From assembly GCA_009602725.1 (NCBI GenBank), contig WELB01000122.1, forward strand, positions 371,932 to 391,655: 19,724 nt of DNA, read 5' to 3'. Every line of letters starts with the position of its first letter. The first letter of the stretch is position 1. A program made the position numbers and the translations under genes. The notes under the pieces were generated by a model, which made no database searches, was not told the origin of the DNA, and saw only the letters and a program-made list of their open reading frames with translations. This document shows, piece by piece, positions 1 to 7,900 of the stretch. The stretch comes from Spirogloea muscicola (Eukaryota > Streptophyta > Zygnematophyceae > Spirogloeales > Spirogloeaceae).

Positions 1-1
1 G

Positions 2-259
2 TGGCTCGAGCTGCTCAACCAGCTCTCTCGTCACGCCATTGCCCGCCGCTTCCATGGGGAGCCGGTGGACTCCCATGCAGCAGGGTCGCTAGCGCAGGTG
101 TACCGCATGCGCTTGGCCGTCTCGCTGCAGAGGTCTATGGCCCGCGCGCTGCACCTGCGTGCAGGCAGAGCCCTCGCTGCTGCCTCTGGCTCTGGCCAGG
201 GGACCCGCTTCCAGGAACCCAGTCTCTCTAACCTGAGGCTGCTTAGCAGAGGTTACTGA
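2..259 (+). pseudogene. Retroelement ORF C-terminal tail (copy A, cut by window edge)
   Basis: An open frame enters from the left edge and stops at 257-259. It encodes about 85 residues: a helix WLELLNQLSRHAIARR, then MRLAVSLQRSMARAL, then LRAGRALAAASG, and it ends LRLLSRGY-stop. The same order of segments recurs on the minus strand at about 1960-1493, 3420-3335 and 2400-2237. I therefore read it as the C-terminal tail of one repeated polyprotein. In non-LTR retroelement proteins of this type a comparable helical segment follows the zinc knuckle and nuclease module; that link is inference. The coding part may be intact further left, outside the window. It is followed by a pyrimidine-rich 3' UTR. 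Confidence 0.6.
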
Positions 260-490
260 GTGCTTCGTAGCTGCTTCGTTTCTTTTCTGTGCTTGTTGTT
301 TTTCGTACTTCCCCTGGCCCCTTCTCGTCCTTTGTTCATTCTTTTCTGGGCTGGCTTTTTCCAGCCCCTATCCTCAATGGGCGAGCCCTTCTCTCTCTCT
401 TCTCTGGCTCCTCTTTCTTTGGCTTTGGACATTGTCCATTCTTTTTTGGGCTGGCTTTGTCAGCCCCTCTTCTCTATGGGCGCGCACTTC
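260..490 (+). mobile_element. 3' UTR of retroelement copy A
   Basis: This T/C-rich stretch directly follows the RGY-stop of copy A. Bases up to about 393 are nearly identical to 4272-4404. The motif CATTCTTTT-(n)-GGGCTGGC occurs at 334-355 and again at 434-454. In the first copy GGGCTGG faces CCAGCCC across a short T-rich loop, so a hairpin can form. Bases about 420-485 match, in inverted orientation, 1195-1280, the 3' UTR of a minus-strand copy. No gene is seen here; the overlapping reading frames are composition artefacts. Confidence 0.6.
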
Positions 491-841
491 TCAGAAGGAG
501 CAGCTGCTTCCGAAGGTGGGGCTGGAGTGGTGTGGCCGGGTGGGGGGGGGGGACCAGGAGGCAGGGCACTGCGCAGACTTGGCCTTTCGCAGCGGTTTTC
601 ATTATTCGCAGCCGCCGCCCTCCTCTAGGAGCATCGGCCCTTGCTCCGGCGGCGCCACGAAACGGCGGGTCGCACTAAGCTTGCCGCCCCCTCCCCGCTG
701 TCTTGCGAGGGCTGCTCATTCGCAGCCACCTATCCCTCCCTCCAATTTTTGCAGTAGTTTCTGCCTGAACAATGTATTTGCTAGAATCAGCCACCCTTTC
801 ATTTCATGCGCACCGCGCGCCTTCTCTCGCCGGCATCGGCC
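491..841. repeat. GC-rich repeat debris, first unit of an 85-bp direct duplication
   Basis: There is no credible gene. A run of eleven G occupies 542-552. About 630-712 (from GCATCGGCCCTTGCTCC to GCTGTCTTG) is repeated with few differences at about 833-917. CTTCCGAAGGTGGG also occurs at both about 506 and about 928. Bases about 770-825 (ending TTCATGCGCACCGCGCGCC) match, in opposite orientation, about 3250-3310 downstream of another retroelement copy. The stretch appears to be rearranged 3'-flanking sequence of the same family. Confidence 0.5.
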
Positions 842-1081
842 CTAGCTCCGGCGGCGCCACGAAGTGGCGGGTCCCACTAAGCTCGCCGCCCTATCTCCCC
901 GCTGTCTTGTTAGGGCATCGCCGCCAGCTCTTCCGAAGGTGGGCAGGAATTGTTCTTCCACAATGGCGCGGTAGCCGGCGTCGCGCATCAGGTCCGCCAG
1001 GGCGTCCCGTAATAGAATATGGACGCCCACCACCTCAGGAGAGATGGAGGGCCTGTGTGGCCAAGTACAAGGCAAGCACAT
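842..1081 (-). pseudogene. Retroelement nuclease-module fragment (copy B)
   Basis: The minus frame contains PEVVG followed by LLRDALADLMRDAGYRAIVE. This parallels LLRDPLAGVMRDAGYLAV in the copy at about 2810-2755 and LLRDAMYGLVREAGYHAAME at about 3945-3875. The shared pattern (LLRD-x4-L/V-x-R-x-AGY-x-A) resembles the start of the nuclease-like module after the zinc knuckle in non-LTR reverse transcriptase polyproteins. Homology ends after about residue 45, before the conserved LDV segment. The rest of the frame overlaps the 85-bp direct repeat and looks non-coding. It is a short internal fragment with no function of its own. Confidence 0.55.
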
Positions 1082-1194
1082 TGACTAATGTACGTCACGA
1101 AGGAAGGGCGCGCGACGGGCTCGGCGGTGCAAAGCAAGCACTCTAAAGCAAGCATATTGAAAGCTCCGACTAGAAGAATTTAGGCGCTCCAGGA

Positions 1195-1492
1195 GAGGTA
1201 AAATGGCGCGCCCAAGGAGAAGAGGGGCGGGCCAAGCCAGCCCAAAAAGAATGGACAACTTCTAAAGCCAAAACGAAGGTGCCGAAAAGAAAAACCACAC
1301 AACTAGAGACGAGACGATGCAGACGGAAGCTCAGTACCCGCGAGTGAGCAACATCAAGTCTGAGTAACTCGCTGCAGGAAAAGAAGCAAGCGCGGCCAGA
1401 TTAACTGGTGGCTGGGAGAGGCCAGCCCAAAAGAATGGACAAGGTCTGAAGGAGTCGGAGTGCTAAGGACTGAGACAGCAGTAAGCGAAATC
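1195..1492 (-). mobile_element. 3' UTR of copy C with a second C-terminal tail
   Basis: Read on the minus strand, this follows the RGY-stop of copy C. It holds the CATTCTTTTGGGCTGGC motif at 1421-1440 and again at 1236-1258. Between them, at about 1370-1332, a second in-frame tail reads SYSDLMLLTRGY-stop, almost the same as SYSDLHLLTRGY-stop ending at 1493. The 3' end has therefore been duplicated with a spacing of about 160-185 bases. Bases about 1390-1480 recur in inverted orientation at about 4541-4640 with few differences. Confidence 0.6.
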
Positions 1493-1965
1493 TCAGTAAC
1501 CTCTCGTCAGTAGATGCAAGTCTGAGTAGCTGGCAGGCGGAAAGACGTCGCCCTGACGGAAGCCGGAGGCCGCCGCCAGAGCGCGGCCTGCGCGCAAGTG
1601 GACCGCAAAAGAAGCACTCCGGCGAGACCCTGAGGCAGCAGCCATAGCGCGACCGGCACGCGTGTGGACTGCGTGTGCCAGAGAGCGCTGGAGAGAGACG
1701 GAGAGCCGCATGCGAAAGACCTGAGCGAGCGACCCGGCAGCACTGAAGCCCGGCACCTCCCTTGGGCGAGCACTTGTGTCTTTCCCCTGGCTGACCCGCT
1801 CGCCTATCACTGGCCTGCCGGGCAAGCCGCTGCAGGAGGTCCAGCCAGCGACTGCCGTAGGCCTCGCAAGGGCCGCGTATCTGCGCTCCTTGCCGCAAGC
1901 TGCCGTGCCTACCAGTGCCCTGCTGTCGACGCCGATCTGATGGGGCTCGCGGAGTCGACGTAGTC
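1493..1965 (-). pseudogene. Retroelement ORF C-terminal tail (copy C), frameshifted
   Basis: In successive minus frames I see KERRYAAL, then WLDLLQRLARQASDRRAG (compare WLELLNQLSRHAIARR in copy A), then AAGSLAQVFRMRLSVSLQ, and finally SDLHLLTRGY-stop at 1493. At least one frame change is needed to link them. The segment VHTRAGRAMAAASGS is followed about 20 residues later by VHLRAGRALAAASGF, an internal duplication that copy A lacks. This copy ends in its own 3' UTR (1492-1195), so the 3' end is original and the 5' side is truncated. It is not expected to be functional. Confidence 0.6.
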
Positions 1966-2233
1966 AATCGTCTGGGAGTGGCCAGCCCAGAGACGAGAAT
2001 GACAAAATTCGAAGTGTGTATTTATTGATGGAGGGCCTGAGTGACATTGAGTGACATTTGCTGGGCTGGCCACTCACTGGCTGGCCAGGGAAAGCGCTTA
2101 AACACACACGGAAGAAAGCCGCTTTCAGGAGAGGCGAAGATTTTCGTGTAGTTCAAACTAACGAAGGCCAAATTGCCAAACACAAAGGCAAGCACATCTA
2201 AAGACCTACATAACCTACGGCAGATTGACCCGC
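1966..2233 (-). mobile_element. 3' UTR of copy D with polyadenylation signal
   Basis: On the minus strand this lies directly after the RGY-stop of copy D. An AATAAA hexamer lies at 2021-2026 (minus), and the family motif, here diverged to CATTCTCGTCTCTGGGCTGGC, is at 1981-2002. GAGTGACATT is tandemly repeated twice at 2039-2058. GGCTGGCC arms at about 2065-2095 can pair. The small open frame here is not credible as a gene. This is the only copy for which I see a polyadenylation signal in the expected place. Confidence 0.5.
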
Positions 2234-3229
2234 TCAATAACCACGGATCAAAACATAAAGGTCGCTAATCGATGCCTGAATTCCAGATGTCAGATAAGGA
2301 GCCCTTCTGCCACCATCTAGAGCTCGCCCAGCTTTCTGGTGCAAAGCATTAGCCTGAGCACCCTGCAAACAGGCCGAAACTCGTCGTCGCAAGAACGACA
2401 GATATGCAGCTGGCAAGCCCATCTCAGCCGGAAATACATCTGCACGTCGTGTGTAGCTTAAACTGGCAATATTTTGCAGGAGTGTGGAAGCGAGGACCCA
2501 GACAGTCAAAGATGTCGACTGCCGCTGGGAGGAGCTGATCGCATCGGGAGTAATCGGAGTAGTGCTGCAGCTTTCTTTGTTCAGCACCGCCCACTGCGTG
2601 GCCAGCGATGTGTGTCGATGCTGGACCCTTATACGCCTCCGTAACACGACATCGACCAAGGCCCGCGGTCCTCCACCAGGTTGCACGCCCACAATGTCAA
2701 GTGTGCGGCAATGTTGACGTCCCTGGGCGTCCGTCGTGATAGGCATGATGTCGAAAAATGACCGCAAGGTAGCCGGCGTCGCGCATCACACCCGCCAGGG
2801 GATCGCGGAGGAGGTTGTGATGCCCACCACTTCTGGTCCAGTGGGGCATCTCAGCATGTGAGTGGCGAGCTCAGCACCCTCTGCACGGAAGCCGCACTTA
2901 CACTGGCGCACCCCAATCAGGCAGTTGGGTGGGAGGCCGAGGAAGAGTTGAGGCGACGTCCGAAAGGCCTCGGAGCTGATGCTGAAGGGGTTGGCGACGG
3001 CGTGTGAGGTGATCCAGTCAATGGCACCAGGTGTGGCTAGAGAAGTAAGTCTTGCCAGGCTCCTTGGATTGTCCTGAATCTCTGGCAGCCTCCTCAACCT
3101 TCTGCGGCGCCTCGTCTTCCACAGCCGTGACCAGTCTGGATTGTGCCCGTCTATCAGAAGCTTGGGCGAGAGCGGAGAATGGCGTGAGTAGGGGTTGGAG
3201 AGAGGGAATAGAGCCGATGGCTGAGTCAC
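2234..3229 (-). pseudogene. Retroelement polyprotein C-terminus (copy D): zinc knuckle, nuclease-like module, tail
   Basis: The minus strand shows, in order, a lead-in with FRTSPQLFLGLPPNC; the zinc knuckle CKCG-x10-H-x3-C (about 2910-2855); LLRDPLAGVMRDAGYLAV; then TLDIVGVQPGGGPRALVDVV (about 2710-2650); and a degenerate tail with HQKAGRAL and SDLYVLIRGY-stop at 2234. The frame breaks near 2786, where one frame stops and the homology continues in another. The layout of zinc knuckle followed by an LDV...DV module suggests the restriction-like endonuclease region of a non-LTR retroelement; this is family-level inference. No reverse transcriptase motif is present, so the copy is 5'-truncated as well as broken. 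It shares its strand and order with copy E. Confidence 0.65.
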
Positions 3230-3247
3230 GGATGCTCCTCAGATCCG

Positions 3248-4205
3248 CTAGGAAGAAGGCGCGTGGTGCGCATGAATTTGAAAGGGGGCCAATTCTGGCC
3301 TTGCAAATATCCTTTTACTGGGTAATGAGCTGGCTAAGGGGGACACATATTCCCGATTGAGCACATGCATATCTGACAAGCTATACTGAGGAGCCAAACC
3401 ACCACCATGGAAGCCATTAGCCTGGGCCAATGCACGACCAGCACGCTGGTGTACCGCGAGTGCCCGGGAGCGCTGTGGATTCAATGATAGTCGCATTCTA
3501 TAGCATGCAACGTTGGCTTGCGGGATGCTGGAATGCCCTAAGCTACCCGCCCGACTATCTCGCGGGCATCAACATGCAGTGCCAGGCGATGGAGGAGGGA
3601 AGACCACTTCGTTCCGTAGCCGCCGTATGTCCATGGCGCATGGGAAGAAGTGGTCGCCCCGGGGATGGTCATTATAGTGCCTCTCCTTCTTCCTCTCCAC
3701 ATGATGTCGCCCAACCTGGCACAGTTGGTATGAGTGCCCCTGGTTGGACTGCGTTGATGAGAACGACGTCGAGGAGAAGACGAGGCCCGCCACTCCGGGG
3801 GGTGGCCAACACATCCAGACGCCTGACGTAAGGCCTGCCACGCTTGTGGAGTACCGGCCTGATGCCCGGCACCTCCATGGCCGCATGATAACCTGCCTCG
3901 CGCACCAAGCCATACATAGCGTCTCTGAGAAGATTGTGGGAAGCATTACGTTCACTTCCCTCAAAACATCGAAGCATATGAGCTGCCAGAAAAATCTCAT
4001 CCTCCGATCGATGGCCACATTCACACTGTCAAATGCCAGCCAAACAAAGTGGAGGGAGGCCGAGATGGTGGTGGACAGCTGTCCGGAAGAGGTCGTCGGA
4101 GAGCCGGAGGGATTCGTAAATCGGCAGAGCGTTGAGCCACTCCGACGCGCCCCCGGAGAGCTGATGGAGTGGAGACGAGAGAGCCCAAGCCCATCCTCGA
4201 GCAGA
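3248..4205 (-). pseudogene. Retroelement polyprotein C-terminus (copy E), interrupted
   Basis: From high to low coordinates, the minus strand gives GASEWLNALPIYESLRLSD, then FRTAVHHHLGLPPLC, an in-frame stop, and the knuckle CECG-x11-H-x3-C (about 4026-3965). Next come HNLLRDAMYGLVREAGYHA, RRLDVLATPRSGGPRLLLDV (about 3825-3760), and KERHYNDHPRGDHFFP. After a frame change the tail follows, with RMRLSLNPQRSRALAVHQ and SDMHVLNREY. The usual stop after the terminal Tyr is missing: TAT-GTG is read instead of TAC-TGA. At least one stop and one frameshift show it is dead. It is the most complete copy of the module in the window. The reverse transcriptase core is absent, and the copy is cut near 4205 by the plus-strand copy F. 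Confidence 0.65.
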
Positions 4206-4210
4206 GCTTA

Positions 4211-4404
4211 GGGGACCCGCTTCCAGGAACCCAGTCTCTCTGACCTGAGGCTGCTTAGCAGGAGATTACTGAGTGCTTCGTGGCTGCTTCGTTACTTTTT
4301 TGTGCTTGTTTTTCTTCGTACTTCCCCTGGCCCCTTCTCGTCCTTATTTCATTCTTTTGTGGACTGGCTTTTCCCAGCCCCTATCCTCAATGGGCGAGCC
4401 CTTC
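4211..4404 (+). mobile_element. Short 3'-end copy F, near-identical to 199-393
   Basis: Similarity to copy A begins sharply at GGGGACCCGCTTCC (4211 against 199). It runs through the RGY-type stop region and the 3' UTR to GGGCGAGCCCTTC (4404 against 393). By eye there are about a dozen differences. The motif at 4348-4368 lies within it. The frame at the C-terminus is altered (AGCAGGAGATTACTGA against AGCAGAGGTTACTGA). A short 3' piece with an abrupt 5' end is typical of 5'-truncated non-LTR insertions; I did not find clear target-site duplications. Confidence 0.6.
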
Positions 4405-4660
4405 ATTTTGAGGTTGCTCATGGCTTGCTCTTTGGTTGCGCGTGAAAAGCGAGCTTGAGCCTTCAGGTCAGAGCATCTTGCCCACGCGGCAAAGTCGACC
4501 TGATCTGCCGCAATAGCTATTTGGTTACAGAGAGTCCACTTGCTGCTGTCTCAGTCCTTAGCACTCCGGCTCCTTCAGACCTTTGTCCATTCCTTTAGGC
4601 TGGCCTCTCCTAGCCACCAGTTTATCTGGCCGCGCTTGCTCTGATCTGCCGCAAGTGATG
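4405..4660 (+). repeat. Retroelement-like 3' sequence upstream of ARA1
   Basis: Bases about 4541-4640 are the inverse of about 1480-1385, the 3' UTR of copy C. They include the motif GTCCATTCCTTTAGGCTGGC at 4584-4603 and the pairing arms GGCTGGC/TAGCC. CTGATCTGCCGCAA occurs at about 4500 and again at about 4642. No coding tail is present, so this is a very short or degraded 3' copy in plus orientation. No gene is seen. Confidence 0.45.
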
Positions 4661-4983
4661 GGAAGGAGCGGAGAAGGTCTCTGCGAACGTCAGAGAGGGA
4701 GGTTTGAAAGGGCAGGGTCCCATTTGCCACGCCCAGCTTGGAAGGAAAGGAGCCTTCCTCCACGTTGCGGACAGGGTCGTGGAGGCAAGGGAAGCGCATG
4801 GGGGAGCAGAGAGGGCGGTGGCTTGGAGACTCCGACTATGGACTGAGTGCCCCGACCGATCGCCCAGCACTTGCCCAACATTACACCCTAAATCTCAACC
4901 CTAATTTCCGACGCCAACGCCGAGCACAGCGGCGCTGCCGCCGGGCGGCGACGGCGGCGGCGGCCGCGAAGCCGCCGACGGCA
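4661..4983 (+). promoter_or_regulatory. Presumed ARA1 promoter and 5' leader
   Basis: This stretch separates the repeat debris from the ARA1 start codon. It holds two plant telo-box-like elements, ACCCTAAA at 4885-4892 and AACCCTAA at 4897-4904, about 80-100 bases before the ATG. Telo-boxes are known 5'-region elements in land plants; their role here is inferred. A GCC/GGC-rich run occupies about 4920-4980. No TATA box is obvious. The ARA1 frame stays open back to an ATG at 4738, which would add 82 residues rich in Arg and Ala that do not resemble the family, so I kept the start at 4984. Confidence 0.4.
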
Positions 4984-7900
4984 ATGGCCGCGCCGGAGGC
5001 CACCCGGCTGACGTTCGCGTACTACGTGACGGGCCACGGGCTGGGGCATGCGACTCGCGTCGTGGAGGTCTCCCCAATGGCCGCCGCTGCGCGGCAGCTT
5101 GCCGCTGGCCGCGGCGAAGCGGCTGCTCGATAGAGTAGTGGCTCTGAGAGCCACTTAGGGCATAGAGAAGCAATTCGGTATTCGGTATTCGGTATAATAA
5201 TGCTATCGGCGCTACGAATTTGTGAAAGTCAGTCTTATTGCATGCAGAGGCAGTTGGTACTTTGATGCCGTCGGTGCTACGACTTTCTAGATGGTGATAA
5301 GTGGCACTGAAGCCCACGGTGGTGGCGGCTCTCTGGCGGCGCAGGTGGCTCGCCACCTCGTGGCGGCGGGCCACGAGGTGCACGTCGTCACCGGCGCACC
5401 GGCGTACGTGTTCGAGCGGGACATCGCCTCCCCCGCCCTGCGCGTCCGCCAGGTCCTCCTCGCCGCCTACTGAAGCAAGCAAGCTTCATGGCGATCATAT
5501 AAAGCCCCCACACATTTCATTGTGCCAATACTATGTACGCTGCTATAACCACAGCCGCCGCTGTTGCTGTCATGGCCTCCTCCGCATCCTCCGCGAGCCT
5601 GGGCGACGGCCGCCGGCTGCATTGCCGCCTGGCAACTTGCAGCCAGACTCACTGAGATCGTGGCTGCCGTGGCCGCCCGGCAGGTCCTGCTGGACTGCGG
5701 CGCAGTGCAGTCCGACGCCCTCACTGTGGACCGCCTGGCGTCGCTGGAGCAGGTTTAGCCAATGGCGATAGCTGCCGGCCCCCATAGTCTTGAGCCCCAG
5801 CCCCCACTTGTAGCCCAGGCCACAGCTGCATATGTGCGTTGCCGTCAAAGCCAGAGGCCAGGGGACGCGCAATTTCTGGCCCTCAGCATGGCCGCCAAGC
5901 ACGCAGCACTAGTTGTGAAACTCCCACCAGCCCCAAGCCGCAGCTCTGAGGTCGTGGCCGCGGGCTGAGGATCAGCACGAGCCACACATCCTGGTCACTG
6001 GCTCTGCAGTGGGGGCCTTCGGACGAAGTCAAGGCACTCAGCTTGTGCTTGGTGCCAGTGACCACCCGCGATGGCAACGCTGCCACTTTTGCGACCAGGC
6101 TCTCACCTTCCTTTTCTCCTCAACTCTCTGCGCCTCCCAAATGCAGTACCGACGCACGGCGGTCGTTCCGAGGGACAGTCTCCTGGAGACGGAGGCTGCC
6201 TGGCTGCAATCCGTTGGAGCCCACCTTGTGGTACGCTTCGCTGAGCAGCACCGGTGTTGGCTTTTCCTTCTATTGGCAGGAGATGCCAGGGTTTTGGGCA
6301 ACAGAGATGCTCCTCTACGGTTTGCCCTTTAGGGGTTTTGACTTCAAGCAATTGTGGGCTGCTGTTGCAATGATCGGACTGTCTGCAGCTTGGTCGCTCG
6401 ACTTGCTGTGCCTGGACCTTAACCCCTATACCCTGAATCCCAAAGCCTAGACCCTAAGCCCGCCATGCGCTCCTCCCAGGTGTCGGATGTAGTGCCCATC
6501 GCGTGTGCTGCGGCGGCGCGAGCCAGCGTGCCAGCGGTCTGTGTCTCCAACTTCAGGTCCTCTCTTTGGTGGCTTCCTTTCAGGCCTGAGGGTAGCCATC
6601 ACCGGCGCCATAGGTCATGTGGCCAAAGGCTAAGCTTTGAAAATGAGGACCAGCCTCATACACTGTATCTTACATCTTTCTGCAGCCCAGATGAGCTCAG
6701 GTATTAGTTGACGAGCCTCTCAGATCTATGAGACTTCTGACTGCGTGGTGCGTTGTGACGGCAGCTGGGACTTCGTCTACTCTGAGTATGTCATGGAGGC
6801 CGGGCATGAGTATGAGGACATTGTTTGGCAGGTGCAGGCCTCACTCGCTGAATGACTTGCTGCCTGCTACCCAATTGCTTTGCCAGCTCTCTCTGAGCTG
6901 GTGGACTTTCTAATGCATGTCTGCAAGTACTTGAGGTGTAATTGCTGTTATTCTGAGCTGAGGCTAGTCTTAGATTCAATATTGACTTCTTCCTCACTTG
7001 ACCACAAACCCTATGACGCCAACATTATCAAGCTTACAGCTTAAATCAATGACTGCACGCATTGGATCGGGCCTGCAATGTGTGCCCACTTATGCTGGTT
7101 GATTGAAGCCCCATAACGCGTGGCAAGGATCAGCGAGCACTCGGCTCTGGCAAATATGCAGTTACCAGGGCGTGGGCAGCTGTGATGGACCACTTACGAT
7201 GGAAGTGAATGTCCTGTCCTGTATAATCTGCCAGATTGCGGAGGACTACTCCAAGGCTGCTCTGTTGATCCGACTGCCTGGCTTCTGCCCCAGTGAGTCT
7301 ATGCAGCTCTAGCTGCTCAAGCTTGCTCACCTCTGAGCCCAAATGCTTGATTGTGCGCTGCATGGTAGCATTTCATGCAGCTGCCTTAAAGTGGTCCATG
7401 CTCTTAGCTGACTTCAGTCTGACCTGTGTGTACGGGAACTTTGATCCGGCTATCTGCTGAATTCAAAGGCATGTGGCCTGTTTGGCATCCCCAATTGTCG
7501 TTTTTGGTGTCAAAAAGAATGACGGTAGTTGTCCCCACTGTGCGCAGTGCCTGCATTTCGCGACATTGTGGACGTTCCGCTGGTCGTGAGGGAGGCCCGT
7601 CGGAGCAGAGCTGAGGTAATTGTTCTTGTGGCTTGCAGGAACAAGAATCGTTGTGGCAGTCAACAGCTGCTTCGATCTGTTTGTAGTACAGTAGTGTGCA
7701 GGCATTGCAAGTGTTGCAAGAGCTAAGAAGTCTGGAAGATTGTGGGAGAGAGTGTGTACTCTTGCATGCAAACATGCAGACTTGTACTCAAATCTAGCAT
7801 CAAGCTCCAATCTGGATAAGTATATTGGAAGTCAAGGCAGATTGGAATTTAAGGGTACTGGTACTGGTACTGGTACTGATCCCAAACCTAGAGGTCAAGG

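Noticed and set aside
260-845. Overlapping plus-strand frames rich in Phe, Leu, Ser and Pro
   Set aside because: They translate the pyrimidine-rich retroelement 3' UTR and its repeats; no frame is conserved between the copies.
4738-4983. Upstream in-frame extension of ARA1 from an ATG at 4738
   Set aside because: The added residues do not resemble arabinokinase N-termini and include a GCC-repeat translation. The 4984 ATG gives the expected start. It is kept only as an alternative.
4901-5482. Minus-strand open frame of 193 codons
   Set aside because: It is antisense to ARA1 exons 1-2 and low in complexity (Arg, Pro, Ala).
7616-7650. Short inverted repeat TTCTTGT/ACAAGAA at the start of ARA1 intron 8
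   Set aside because: A seven-base stem in an intron is too short to claim a function.
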